Below are positions 1 to 11,030 of a stretch of 64,000 nt of DNA, one piece after another. This stretch comes from Delphinus delphis (lineage: Eukaryota; Chordata; Mammalia; Artiodactyla; Delphinidae): NCBI RefSeq assembly GCF_949987515.2, contig NC_082688.1:101349893-101413892 (forward strand), read 5' to 3'. A program made the translations under genes and the position numbers. How positions within the stretch are numbered: the stretch's first letter is position 1; every line of letters begins with the position of its first letter. The notes beneath the pieces were generated by a model that worked only from the letters and a program-made list of their open reading frames with translations, was not told the origin of the DNA and made no database searches.

Positions 1-555
1 ATATATCCCCATATTTCCTACCATCTTTTTTAGACTCTCCTGAAACCCTAATCACACATTTTTCCAAAATAGCAAATTCTCTTCTTGCTACTCTTTTCAT
101 TGACATTCATCAATTACCCACTCTGAGTGCGGCATCTGTGATCTGCCTAGACCCTGTTGGCTACAACATCAAAATTCTGCTTAGTTTCACGCAGAGGTGG
201 GGAGAATATTCACCCTTTTTCCTGGTTTGGTGCCACATGCAATTACATGAGCCCTAAAACAGATCAGTTTCTATACAGTTAAGTCATGAAAATCTCATGA
301 AACTCAGTTTCCTACGATCTTAGGAAACAGGCAAAAAGAAAAAAATGTAATAATTCTCTCCATCCTTCTCATTAGGCCCTGCTCCTATTCACAGCACCCC
401 TGTCAGGCATAAAATATGGATACAAAGAGACATGGCTGACAGGGGCATGAGGAAGGAAGGCTTCGCCTAGAGGGATTGAGTTCCAATACAGAAGCGTGCA
501 CGCTGAGGGGGTAGGGAAGGGTGTAAGCGGCAGAGGTAAGAAATTCAAAATTACA
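1..555. other. Unassigned non-coding sequence
   Basis: No open frame of note, repeat family or RNA gene is recognisable here. The sequence is moderately AT-rich without strong low-complexity tracts. Confidence 0.5.
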
Positions 556-720
556 AAGGTTGGACTAATCAGAAAAGCTTTGATGGAGAAGATAAAGCCA
601 ACTTGACCTTGATAGAGAAAAAGGATTTGGGACTAGAGAGCCTGGAGCGCATTTCAGGGGTGGGTAACATTTATGTAAAGATAACGAGGTAGAACATTAA
701 AAGACTGTGGACAGCAGGTG
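556..720 (-). mobile_element. Possible L2 LINE fragment
   Basis: The order of words (a purine-rich 'agaaaagctttgatggag' block, then 'catttcaggggtggg', then 'acatttatgtaaagataacgagg') resembles the antisense of the L2 3' region, as also seen at 41185-41520. The match is degraded and the limits are approximate. Confidence 0.35.
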
Positions 721-807
721 CTGGGGAGTCAGGGGAGATGGGGTTGAATGGGTCAACAAAGCCATTCAATAGAAGAACTTGAAAGCTAGTTAGAAATATT
801 TAAATTA

Positions 808-1140
808 AGACTCCACAGAAAGGGTACAAAGGAACTTATCTACAAAACAGAGAGTCACAGATGTAGAAAACAAACTTATGGCTATCAGTGGTAAGGCGGG
901 GAGGGATGAACTGGGAGACTGGGATTGACACATACACACTATGAGATATAAAATAGATAACTAACAAGGACCTACTGTGTAGCACAGGGCACTCTATGCA
1001 ATACTCTGTAATTGCCTATAAGGGAAAGGAACCTAAAAAAGAGTGGATGTATGTATAGGTATAACTGATTCCCTTTGTATACACAGGAAACTACCACAAC
1101 ACTGTAAATCAACTAGACACCAATAGAAATTTTTTTTAAA
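808..1140 (+). mobile_element. L1 LINE 3'-end fragment with target duplication
   Basis: This is a severely 5'-truncated L1 copy containing only 3' UTR. It has the usual artiodactyl/cetacean L1 ending: a 'cctactgtgtagcacaggg' block, then 'gtaaatcaactagac', then an A-rich tail near 1130-1140. It is bracketed by a perfect 15-bp direct repeat, gaaatatttaaatta, at 793-807 and 1141-1155. That is a target-site duplication and it fixes both ends. It has no coding capacity. Confidence 0.88.
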
Positions 1141-1155
1141 GAAATATTTAAATTA

Positions 1156-3149
1156 GATGTAGTCAGCAATAGGAAAACATTAAAGTTATAAACTAAACAT
1201 GACCAGATCACTGGGAGGAATTGTTTCCGCAATTTGGGTTAATTTAATAGGATTTTGGAGTTGTGAAGGTGCTCTCCTCAGAACCACCACGTTAGACTTT
1301 CAGGAAGACGTGGGAACCAATAGAGCCAAGACAATTCTTCTATAATGGCCCATTTGGAAATCCTGAAATCTTTAGTTAAGAGAGTTATGGCATTTTGCTA
1401 AATCTCTGCAAGGAGGAGAGGTGACAGATAAATAGGCCTAGGACACAATTCTGAGTTTGGAAACTGCAAAGCTGTCCAAGTGTCTAGAAACTCACCCAAA
1501 AGTGACTGCCACACAGGAAAGTTTCCCTAATTTCCATTTCTTAAAAAATGAGTCAATAATTCTTTAGGTTTATGCTACATCTGACACATTGCTTGATTGG
1601 CAGTCTAAAAGAAGCAATAGTGTAGAAAAGGGCAAAGAGATGAAAATGACCAGAATTGGCTGCAAGCAAAGTCAATCTATCATGAATGGACTCCAGTAAG
1701 ATTACAAGGTCATAAAATGCCCTATGCTTTTTGATCATCTAAACGGCTGCACATGACTTTTTCTTTATAATCTCATAGAGAAGAATAAGAAATACAAAAT
1801 TAGTGGAGGGGAATAAAACTAACATGTTTCCGAACATTTAAGGGTCGAGGTCTGTGCTATGTTCTTTGCATTTCCTCATTCACTCTCAGTTTTATTAAGC
1901 CTAGGGGTGTTAAGTAGTTTGTTCAGGATCACACAGCACCAGGTTGTAAGTTAGGATGCACCATCTTCAACAATCAATGACTTCCACGTGCTTCTCACCT
2001 GGTATAACTGAGCAGAAGTAGTTTGTTTGAATCTATATATACTCAACCCAATAGATCTGATTTTTTTCTTCCAAGTATTTTCAACAGGTGTGCTGCAGAG
2101 CTAAGACCCTGCCTGCTTGCAATCACTCCTATATCTCTCTGATCTGAATTAAGCCTCTAGTTAAAGAAGATCCACTCTCTATTCCTTTCCTGACACTTTC
2201 ATTGGGCTTCCTTATTTTTTTTTTTTTTTTGCTCCTTCATTTTGTGTTTGAAAAAAAAAGATTTGATGTCATTTATTCATTTATGTTTTCATATATTTTA
2301 GCACCAGCTATATGCAAAACATTCACAAGAACTAAAAGGAAAATAAAACTTCAATCCCTTATTCAAGGAGTTTTTACAAAGACTTAAGGAATGGACAATT
2401 GTGGCAAGAAATATTATGGATCCTCTAAAATTGTATATGTATATTGAGTAATGTATGTTGAAAGTGACCCTGGAAAACATCATGTTGAATTGATAAATTG
2501 TATGTTGTGAAGGATCTGAATGCCAGGTTTCAGGAACTTGAAATTTAGGCACTGAAGAGTCATTTTATATTTTTGAGGAGAAAAGTCATTTTAGTATCCC
2601 TTAAATCTGTGTCATTTCCAAATACAACTGAGAGATTATCAAGAATCCATGATGTATGTAGAATAAAAATATAGAATTTAGAAATGGAAGATGCTTTTAA
2701 AATTACTCTGTTCCACTCTCTCATTTGTCAAAGAAGATGTTCAAGCCAAGAGAGGTTTTTCTTTTCTTTTTTAAAAAAAAATTTTTCACTTTGTTGTAAA
2801 ATCCCCAAGGTCTGGAATAACTCTATAAATGATACTGGTTAGAAAAATGCTGCTGCATCTACAAGTGACATTTCCCATTTGGAATAAGGTCATTAGTGCT
2901 TTACTCTTCAGTGACTGAGCCCACGGCTTTGCCAACAGCCGGTGCTCCAGAGACGGCTGAAGCTAAATTTCCATCCTGGAAATGATAGAGGTAGGTTTCT
3001 TTCCTGCTCTAAAAGCTTATAGCTCTTCTTTAGCAGCTGGCCTATTTGTTGAGCTGTAGAAAAATCTCTCTTTCATGAAGGAATTTCATTTCACAGATTC
3101 AAAAAGTAGTTCAAGGCTATCAAAGGTCATTGGGCATTTTCCCCATTTT
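1156..3149. other. Unassigned non-coding sequence with weak MIR trace
   Basis: No gene is seen. A weak antisense MIR-like trace lies at about 1860-1970 (word 'ggatcacacagcaccaggttg'-like, preceded by a tttattaagcc block). A 16-base T run is at 2215-2230. The remainder is unrecognised. Confidence 0.4.
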
Positions 3150-3270
3150 TTTTCAGGTGAGGAAAGTGATACCCACAGAGCCTGGGGGACTGGCTAGCTA
3201 GCAACCAGGTGGAACTAGATCCCTCCACACCTAGCACGTGTCCAGGATTGCTTCCACTGTACCATGTTTC
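3150..3270 (-). mobile_element. MIR SINE fragment
   Basis: Read on the minus strand, this has the order of the MIR core: an accession-type pyrimidine block, then 'ctagctagccagtc', then the complement of 'aggtgaggaaagtgatacc', which corresponds to the MIR 'cagtttcctcatctg' word. It is ancient and diverged, with approximate ends. Confidence 0.6.
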
Positions 3271-3559
3271 TTTGATACCTTCTCCAATGTAATTCCACCA
3301 TCATTAAAGAACTTGCAATGACCCATTATGCAGCAGTTTCAGGAAGAGTTCCATCTACTCATTCAATGTCATTCTGAGTCCCCATCGATTTTTGTTCCAA
3401 GCAGAGCAGCTAGGATGAGAAAGAATGAGACTCCATCAGGGTTTCCTCTTCTTTTGTGGCAACTTTATTGAATGCACCACTTGCTAGCCTGTCTTCTACT
3501 GAACGCTGTTTGCTCTAGTGATTTAGCATTGAAAACATTAGGAAAATTTGTAAGATAGA

Positions 3560-3800
3560 TATTCTGCTAGACACTTTGCCTGTTATCTCATTCAGTTCTC
3601 ACATATCTCTGAGGGGCTGTGTGTACGCATGTGTGTGTGTGCGTGGGTGTGCGTGATTACCTTTATTATGTAGATTACAAAACTGAAGCTCTGAGAGATT
3701 AATCTGTCCAGGTCCCACACCTAGTGCATGGCAAAGCTGGAAGTAAACTCTGGTCTCTCCAAACCCAAATCCATGCTCTTTTCACTGCACCAGTTTCCTC
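3560..3800 (-). mobile_element. MIR SINE, interrupted by a GT repeat
   Basis: The antisense MIR order is visible: 'gttatctcattcagttctcaca', then an accumulated GT-rich tract (3619-3653), then 'attacaaaactgaagctctgag', 'aggtcccacacctagtg', and 'ctggtctctccaaaccc'. The microsatellite has grown inside the element near the usual position of the 'ataataatac' segment. Confidence 0.65.
3619..3653 (+). repeat. Imperfect (GT)n microsatellite
   Basis: Alternating purine/pyrimidine tract of GT/GC steps inside the MIR copy at 3560-3800. Confidence 0.85.
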
Positions 3801-4796
3801 ACCGAATGCATCAATTCTGCCCCCTAAATTAAATAAAAGTAATATTTGCTTCCATGCAAGGTTTACAATGAACAGAACTGCACTTGAATTTATATAGCAT
3901 TTTGCATTTCCCAAAGGTTTGGCATCCTTTTTTATTGCTTGCTCTATGGGGAAAATGTTTATAAGTGATTTTTGCAAGTCATGGTGGTTAAAAAAAAAAA
4001 GCAAGGAGTTAGGGCCCTGAGTAGTGATGGTTCCGGTGCCGTCAGACTCGAGGAAGGATTACAACTTTTAAAGTTCCCTGAGTTTTGTTAATGTCCTAGA
4101 TTGATAAGCCCATCAGTTTCAAGTCCGGAATTGGTATAGGATTGATTGCCAGGGCCACTGAGGACTAAAACACCAGGTCTCTCTGTTAAAAAGCAAAATG
4201 AAAAACATTACAAAGATAGATTTGGGAGTCACAGAGAACTCATGGTTGTGATTTGTGGAAGTCTTGTTACCACCACTGATATATCAATGACTCCATGTAA
4301 TCTAATGAGCCATCATAAGCCTTAAATCACCTAGTATTACAAATCCACTGGGGTGGGTAAGCAGGAGACGGTGTCACTGTGTCACAACACTTCCATGCAG
4401 TGGCCGATACAGTGACTGCTTTCTCACCCATTTCCTTTGGCGCTATTGATTAGGCTGCATGCATTTACATAAACACAACAGAGACAGTAGTCTGGTTTAT
4501 ACTGCAGTGACCTCTACTTAGAAACATCAATTCTCCAGAAACTCTAGCCTCACGGTTCCCAGAACTGAAAACTTGAGAATAGTATATTTAAGTAAAATTG
4601 AGGTGCTGTAAGGTTGAACTAAGATGTGGGAGTTAGTCTTCCCACCTACCTCCAGCTACAGAAATAGACTACGCAAGATGATTTAGATCATAAGCGGAAA
4701 GAAAACCAAGAAATGGAGTACTGATACAAGGACCTTACCAGCAGGCATGAAAAAGGTGCAGCAACAAATTCTTCTGTGAAACATTGTGGCTAAAAT
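3801..4796. other. Unassigned non-coding sequence
   Basis: No gene, RNA or repeat family is recognised. An 11-base A run is near 3990. The segment ends at the target duplication of the SINE at 4811. Confidence 0.45.
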
Positions 4797-4810
4797 CTCT
4801 GGGGCTGGCA

Positions 4811-5098
4811 CTTCCCTGGTGGCGCAATGGTTGAGAATCCGCCTGCCAATGCAGGGCACGCGGGTTCGAGCCCTGGTCTGGGAGGATCCCACATACCGCG
4901 GAGCAATGAAACTGGTGCGCCACAACTACTGAGCCTGTGCTCCGCAGCAAGAGAATCCACTGCAACGAGAAGCCCGTGAACCGCAAGGAGAAGCCCGTGC
5001 ACTGCAACGAGGACTGGCCCCGCTCACTGCAACTAGAGAGTGTGCAGCAACGAAGACCCAATGGAGCCAAAAAATAAATCAATACATTTTCAAAAAAA
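4811..5098 (+). mobile_element. CHR-type tRNA-derived SINE
   Basis: This is a cetacean/hippo CHR SINE with a tRNA(Glu)-like head. The head starts at 'cttccctggtggcgcaatgg'. An RNA polymerase III A box lies at 4820-4830 and a B box (gggttcgagcc) at 4862-4872. A CHR body and an 'acgaagaccca' tail with an A-rich 3' end follow. The body contains two tandem 'gagaagcccgtg' units at about 4975-5000. An imperfect target duplication (ggggctggca / ggggctgca) flanks it at 4801-4810 and 5104-5112. It has no coding function. Confidence 0.92.
4820..4872 (+). promoter_or_regulatory. SINE internal Pol III promoter (A and B boxes)
   Basis: The A box is 4820-4830 and the B box is 4862-4872, at tRNA-like spacing. 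The B box keeps the GTTCGA core, so the promoter looks intact by sequence. Activity cannot be judged. Confidence 0.7.
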
Positions 5099-5374
5099 GC
5101 TACGGGGCTGCAACTCAAGTCTAAGGCAGGTGCTAGAAAAATCTGAACTTGCTCCTTGTTCTGCACTGATTTTTTTGGAGTAATATTAGACACAAAATCT
5201 GAATTTGGGTTCCTATTTCCACATCTGTAGTTTGGGGCATATATCTTTTTGACATACTGGCATATCTTATTCATGTAGAGCACAGCAGTATTTAATTCAT
5301 AGATGACATTAAAGTTAGGTTTATTGAATAACTTAGGATTTGGTCTTCTGATTGCCTGTAGCATGCAACATCAT

Positions 5375-5630
5375 TAAGAGACGGCATAGTTTGGTGGTTA
5401 AGTGTATACAGATGGGACTCATAAACCCTGTGTTTGAATCTTAACTACACTGCTTAACACATGTAAACCTGGTCAAGTTCGGAAATCTTTCTGGGTCTGA
5501 TTTTCCTCAAGCGTAAAATATAACAGTACCCATCTCATGAGGAAAGGAGCTAATACATGTAAAGAAATTAGGATATATCCTGCACACAGAAAATATTAGT
5601 ACATGTCAGCAATATTACCGTGTTAAAAAT
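5375..5630 (+). mobile_element. Near full-length MIR SINE
   Basis: The sense MIR order is nearly complete. It runs from a tRNA-like head ('ggtggttaagtgtatacag'), through a 'tttgaatcttaact' B-box relic and the core 'tgattttcctcaagcgtaaa', to 'cccatctcatgagg', 'ctaatacatgtaaag' and the 'atatcctgcacacagaaaat' 3' part. It is the longest MIR copy in the window. Confidence 0.85.
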
Positions 5631-7134
5631 AGCTTCATTAGCTCTGAGTCCTTTATTCTATTTATAATTTCTATTAAAGGTATTTATGAATACCAAAATG
5701 CCCAGTGAAGAGCAAGGGAAAGTGAAGGCAATGAAGAATAATCAAAGAGGAAGAATAAACATCTTACACATCCCAGATTCCCCGGGTTGCTGTCATGTCC
5801 TACAGTACAAACAAATCACAGCATTTTAACAATGTGCTTTCATAAAATACAATGCATTCCTCATGAACTCAGGAATGTGAAAATGAAAGGCATCTTCTTA
5901 CAACTGGGAAAGAGGACGAGAGGGCACGTTTGCTATCTAATTCCCTTGTCTGAATTCAGTATTATTGTTTGCATTCTTTCTCTGGGCATACGATGTTTAT
6001 CATAAACTTTGTCTTTGAGGCCGTTAATTTGCTGGCTCTTCCTCCACCTGTATACTCACAACAGTCCCACTGGGGAAGCACTGTTTCAGATTCTACATCT
6101 TATGCATGACTTAGAGGTTTACACATTCCACTGAATTATTTCCAAAGGAATAAGGCAATAAAATTTCTGATTTTGTCTTTAAAACACGTAAGTAATCTAT
6201 TTACAATGAGACCTCCTTGAATGAACAGGGTGGAAACCCTTTACGAGATCACGATCCTGAGCCCTTTCTGCCCTAGTCACGCAGTCCTAACTATAGCTCG
6301 TGGGCCTATCATGTGAAGACTCTGGGCCAAGCTAGACGAAACCAGAGGGACCTACAAGGAAACAGGCTGCCACTTTGGGGCTCAAGTATTGGTCTTACTT
6401 CACCAAGCCCAGGGTCTGTTTTTTCTGTAGTTATTCACAAGCAGCTGCTTGTAAATTGTGCTGCAGTCTTGCATTAACCTCTACTATCAGCTTCCAGACT
6501 ATGGGCCTGGGCTTCTGCCTCTGTTTCCTGATTTTCACTCCAGTTCCTGATGGCATTGGAAATTGAAGCTGGAGCCCAACTGAAGTATGTAGGACTCTGA
6601 CACACAACTGAAGCCTCCCTGGCATTTACTTTGGGGATTAGATTTGCTTTCTCTACTTCCTTTGCTGGTTTCTATTTTGTTCTAAGGCAAATGGACCACC
6701 TGCAATCATAATGTTGATTTCACATGACTAGGTGTATGCCCACTATTTAGAAGTTCTCCTTATTTTGCACCATCCATCAGATCGGATTCTCTTGTGTTTA
6801 AATGACAACCCAGATCAAAAGATAATTAATGTTGCTTGTAGATAAACTCATCCACGTTTACGTATGCTCTCAGAGATTAGCACTACATTTGGGTCTGTTA
6901 GTTTTGGCCCAGTGTCTACTTACTCTGCTCCCCACTGAGCTGTAGGCGATTTATCATGCCTCACGGCAGAGCCTATTGTAGCCATGCTTCATTAAACATT
7001 AGAATTAAACACATGTATATGTATATATGTGTCTATGTGTGTGTATGTTTACACATGTAAGTATGTATACACATATGCAGTCTGGGTCACTATTTTCTCA
7101 TGAATTCATACGCCAAATCCACTTTTAAGGCCTT
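5631..7134. other. Unassigned non-coding sequence with TG/TA repeat
   Basis: No gene is recognised. A weak antisense MIR-like trace lies near 6045-6125. An impure TG/TA/CA microsatellite lies at 7014-7076. The 63-codon frame at 6375-6566 has no family features and overlaps an equally long antisense frame, so I do not call it a gene. Confidence 0.4.
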
Positions 7135-7223
7135 TACTCATTCAATAAATATTATTTGAGCAACTGCATTATGCCAGGTACTGGAAAATAGAGGAAGAAC
7201 TAAAGATTAAGGAGATATGGTCC
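7135..7223 (-). mobile_element. L2 LINE 3' end, left half (split)
   Basis: Antisense L2 3' terminus: 'actcattcaataaatatta', 'tgccaggtactgg', then 'aaggagatatggtcc'. It is cut at 7223 by the L1M insertion and resumes at 9886 with 'atatggtccctgc'. The word atatggtcc, at 7215-7223 and again at 9886-9894, is the target duplication. Confidence 0.7.
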
Positions 7224-8387
7224 AACACAAGAAGAAACAGAAAATCTGGATAATCTTATGTATCTTAAAATATTAAAACTATAGTTAAAAAAACAACAAA
7301 TCTTCCCACAAAGCAAACCTCAGGTCCAGAAGCTACACCAATGAGTTCTATCAAATATTTGGTAATTAATTGCGTTAATTCTATACAAATTCTTCCAGTG
7401 AATACCAAAATTCTTCCACTGAATAGCAAAATGAAAACTTTTCCCCAGTTTATTTATAAGAGGAGAATAACCCTGATGCCAAAACTTGAAAAGGACATTA
7501 AAAAAATGACAGATCAATCATGAATAAAGTTGCAAAATTCAAAAGCAAAATAGATTCAAATAAAATTAACCCGTATATAAAAAGGATAATACATCACAAT
7601 AAAGTTGGGTTTATGCCAGAAAGAAAAGTTTGATTTAACATTAAAACAATATAAATCATATTAACAGACTAAAGAAGAAAAATTACACAATCATCTTGAT
7701 TTATACAGAACATCATTTGATAAATTTAGCATCCATTTATGGCAAAAATTCTTAAAGTAGCAATAGAGGATGTTTATTAATCTGATTTAAGGCATCTACA
7801 AAAAACCTACAGCAAAATGTATCCTTAATGGTGAGAAATATGAAGCTTTACCTCTGAAATCAGGAATGAGACAAGAATACATCTTATCACTAATTTCATT
7901 TAACATTGTATTAGATGTCTTGGCTAGCACATTAAGGCAAGTAAAAAAAAATATATGAAGATAGAGAGGAAGCAATATTATCCATTGGTAATGTGACTTT
8001 TTATTGTTGAATAAACAACAAAATCTACAGACTGTTTCAATTGCTAAGTGGATTTAACAAGGTCACGAGATACAAGATCACAGTGCAAATGTAAATTGTA
8101 TTTCATTATACTATCTAAAAACAATTAGAAAATGAAACTTTGAAAAACCATACCATTTACAATACCATCAAAAATTGTAAACTTAGGAATAAATCTAACA
8201 AAATATGTGCAAAAACCTCTACACAAAAAAAAACGATAAAACATTCTTGAGAGAAATTAAGAAAAGTTTAATAAATGGAGACAGAGACGTATCATGTTCA
8301 TAGTCTTCAAAAAGAAGAATGCATATTTTAAGATATGCATTCTTTCTAAACTGATTTGGAGATCTGATAGAATCGCAGATCCTTGAA

Positions 8388-8429
8388 TGTGTGTGTGTGT
8401 GTGTGTGTGTGTATGTGAGTGTGTGTGTA
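8388..8429 (+). repeat. (TG)n microsatellite
   Basis: An almost pure TG run, interrupted by 'tatgtgag', inside the old L1M copy. Confidence 0.9.
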
Positions 8430-8554
8430 GGAGTATATGGAAAATAGCAAGCTGATTTTAAGTAGTGTTTTGCATCTGGAAATGCAAAGGATTGGAAATG
8501 GCTCAGATCAACTTGAAGAAGAGCAAAATTGGAGAACTTATACTTCCAGGTATT

Positions 8555-8640
8555 AAGAATTTTATAAAGCCACAGTAATTAAGGCAGTGTTAGCAGACAT
8601 CAAGATTTTTTATAAAGCTACAAAAATTAAGACAGTCTGT
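8555..8640 (+). repeat. Diverged 47-bp tandem duplication in L1M
   Basis: The words 'ttttataaagccacagtaat' (first unit, from 8555) and 'ttttataaagctacaaaaat' (second unit, from 8602) align with a period of 47 bp. Other L1 copies in this window carry the segment only once, so this is a local duplication after or during insertion. Confidence 0.7.
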
Positions 8641-8926
8641 AAATATAGATAAATAGGAAAAAACAGTAATACAAAAAATAAAGGGTTCAGAAGCAGACCC
8701 ACACATATACTGACACATGCCAGAGCAGTGGCAAAGGGTAGTCTTTCTCTGAATGCTGCTGTCTTTTGATAGCCTTCTGGGAAAAGGTGAACATCTACCT
8801 CTATTTCACTCCATATACAAAAATCAATTGTTGGTGGACTGTGACCTAATTTTGAAATAATAGAGAAGATAATGTACAGGAATGTCTTTATAATATTGAG
8901 GAAGAGAAAGTTGCCCTTATGCAGGA

Positions 8927-8967
8927 GACACACACACACGTGCACGCGCGCACACACACACACACAC
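8927..8967 (+). repeat. (CA)n microsatellite with CG steps
   Basis: Alternating purine/pyrimidine CA repeat including a 'gtgcacgcgcgc' core, a type of sequence able to form Z-DNA. It is complementary to the TG tract about 500 bp upstream. Confidence 0.88.
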
Positions 8968-9885
8968 ATAATTAATGATAAAGGAAAAGACGGATGAATG
9001 GAATAAAATTAGCAATTTCCGGTCATCAAAATATACCATTAGAAATGTCAAAATACAAGCCACAAAATGGGAGAAGATACTTGAAAAACATAAAGTTTAA
9101 GAGCACTTGCAGCACAAATTAATAAATGACTCTTACATCAATTAGCATATAGACAGATAATTGGATAGAATATCAGGCAAGAATGCTAAAGAGGCATTCA
9201 TCAATGAGGATAACCAAATCACCAAACAGCAACAGACACATGCAAAGGTGCTCAACCTCATTAGTCATCAAAGAAATACAAATTGCAACGAAATACCACT
9301 TACTCTCCAGAATCACTAATATTAAAAGACTGATATAGACACTGCTGGTGAGAATGTAAATTGGTATAATTATTTTGAAAAACCCTTCGGCAGTCTGCTA
9401 AAGATATATCAGTGTGTGTGTGTGCATTTTAAGATCCAGAAATAACACTCCCTAGTTTAGGTCTAAGAGAAATACATGCATACATGCATCTGAAAACACA
9501 TACAAGGATGTCATAGCAGTATTATTTTTAATTTCAAGTGATTGAATAACAGAATATATTAAATATATTGTGGTGTATTCATACAATAGAATACTACAGA
9601 GGAATGAAAAATATGATCTCCTGCTACAAGCAGTATTATAGATGGAGTCACAGGCATAATTTTGAGTAAAAGAAGCCAAACACAGAAGAGCATATGCTAC
9701 ATGATTGTGTTTATGTAAAGGGCAAAACCAGGAAAAACTAAGTGGGAATAGTAGTAAGAGTGCCATCTGGGATGCAGATAATGTTCTATTGCAATTGCTC
9801 TGTGAAAAGACATTTTCACATTTAATATCTGTGCACTTATTTGAATGCACATTATGTTGTAATTACCTGTTATTAAAACATTAAA

Positions 9886-9950
9886 ATATGGTCCCTGCAG
9901 TTAAGATCCTTGCAAACTTAATGTGGGGACTACAGATTCACAAATAATAC
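9886..9950 (-). mobile_element. L2 LINE, right half (split)
   Basis: Continuation of the antisense L2 3' part interrupted at 7223: 'tggtccctgcagttaagatc', then 'ttaatgtggggactacaga', then 'cacaaataatac', in the expected L2 order. Confidence 0.7.
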
Positions 9951-10129
9951 ATGATCTTTCCCTTGCTCATTTATCCACCTTCATTCTAGTAATATTTTCC
10001 TGTGGGTCACTAATGCCAAAATCTGTAGCTGTAGCCCTGACATTGCTACCCTGCTGTCAACCAGACTTGATGCAATGTGATCCCTTGAGCACTTCCTCAT
10101 CTCATCCCACAATTCCATTCTTTCTAAAA

Positions 10130-10595
10130 TCACTGAGTCCATTTTCTCCTCCCGTGTCTGACAATTCTGCTTGACACCCTCCTGCCTTTTCCTGGACAAT
10201 TGTAGTGACCACCTAATTGACCTTCACAAAGGCATTTTATATGTATTGTAAATATAATTCCTTCAAGACTATAAATATGATGATGCCATTCTTTGGCTGA
10301 AAAATGTCAACATTCTTCAACTGCCTACTGATTGAAACCAAGGCCTCTGAACCACATGGTGTTACTATCTATTTTTGTTTCCTTTGTTCATATTTCTTCT
10401 GCCAAGAATGTCTTTCTTACCAACTGCAGAGACCTAAGTTAAAACGTTCTACAATGTCCAATTCAAATGCCACCTCTTCCATGAAATTTTTTCCTTAATT
10501 CCTTCCTGATTCAACTTCTCCCTCCTTTCCAAGATCATCACTTTACTTCTATAGCTCTGGTGTGCATCTATCAATTTTCGCCTTACATAAAGGGC
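10130..10595 (+). mobile_element. L2 LINE fragment
   Basis: Sense L2 3' region: a degraded 'gatgccattctttggctgaa' block, then 'ttcttctgccaagaatgtct', then 'caattcaaatgccacctctt' with 'ccatgaaattttttccttaa'. This matches the L2 3' order. It probably belongs with the L2 end at 10870-11030, with a MIR between. Confidence 0.78.
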
Positions 10596-10745
10596 CGAAT
10601 TTGCATAAAAATACTAAATGCGTAATTGGAAAGCATGAGTTTGAATGCTACTTTGCCACTTATTAGCTGTGTGATTTGGGGCAAGTCATTTAACTTGAGC
10701 CTCCATGTCTTTTTTTGTCAAGATATGAGAGATGCATAAGACTTT
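10596..10745 (+). mobile_element. MIR SINE fragment
   Basis: Sense MIR core: 'gagtttgaatgctactttgc', 'cacttattagctgtgtgatt', 'ggggcaagtcatttaacttg', 'gcctccatgtc'. It sits between two L2 pieces of the same orientation. Confidence 0.82.
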
Positions 10746-10869
10746 CCAAGACCCATCACAGTATAACCCTTATCATCAAATAAAAGCCTTTCACATCTCT
10801 AGGGAGTCTTGGGAGTCAAATAAAAGACACTTTGTTAGGTGACCTCTAGGGTCTCTCCAAGTTTCATGA

Positions 10870-11030
10870 ACCTCTCCATGTTTTACAGATACTTGTGTAC
10901 ATTTTCCTACCCTCTGCAGTGCTGCAAGCTCCTAGAAGATGGTGTTTGTGATTTACTCATTTTTACTCCCTTAGCCCAAGTATAGTACCTTATACACTAT
11001 ACATGCTCAAGAAATATTTGAGTAAATCAT
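10870..11030 (+). mobile_element. L2 LINE 3' end
   Basis: Typical L2 terminus in sense: 'ctcctagaagatggtgtttg', 'cttagcccaagtatagtacc', 'catgctcaagaaatatttga'. Likely the end of the element begun at 10130. Confidence 0.8.

Larger units (their letters stand above)
7224..9885 (+). mobile_element. Old L1M LINE (ORF2 RT region to 3' end)
   Basis: A 5'-truncated, heavily mutated L1 in sense orientation. Recognisable ORF2 landmarks occur in order: the segment before RT ('aagaagaaacagaaaatctg'), the RT core with the 'ttaatggtgagaaatatgaa' word, the C-terminal part ('aggtgctcaacctcattagt' near 9250), the final 'caatagaatactacagagga' block at about 9585, and the 3' UTR. No frame longer than about 130 codons remains, so it is a fossil. 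Two dinucleotide repeats have grown inside it. It is bracketed by the 9-bp direct repeat atatggtcc. Confidence 0.88.

Noticed and set aside
4811..4885. tRNA gene suggested by A and B boxes
   Set aside because: The sequence continues into a CHR SINE body and A-rich tail, and lacks a full tRNA fold. It is a SINE head.
6375..6566. 63-codon cysteine-rich frame
   Set aside because: No signal for a known family, an equally long antisense frame overlaps it, and there is no supporting exon structure.
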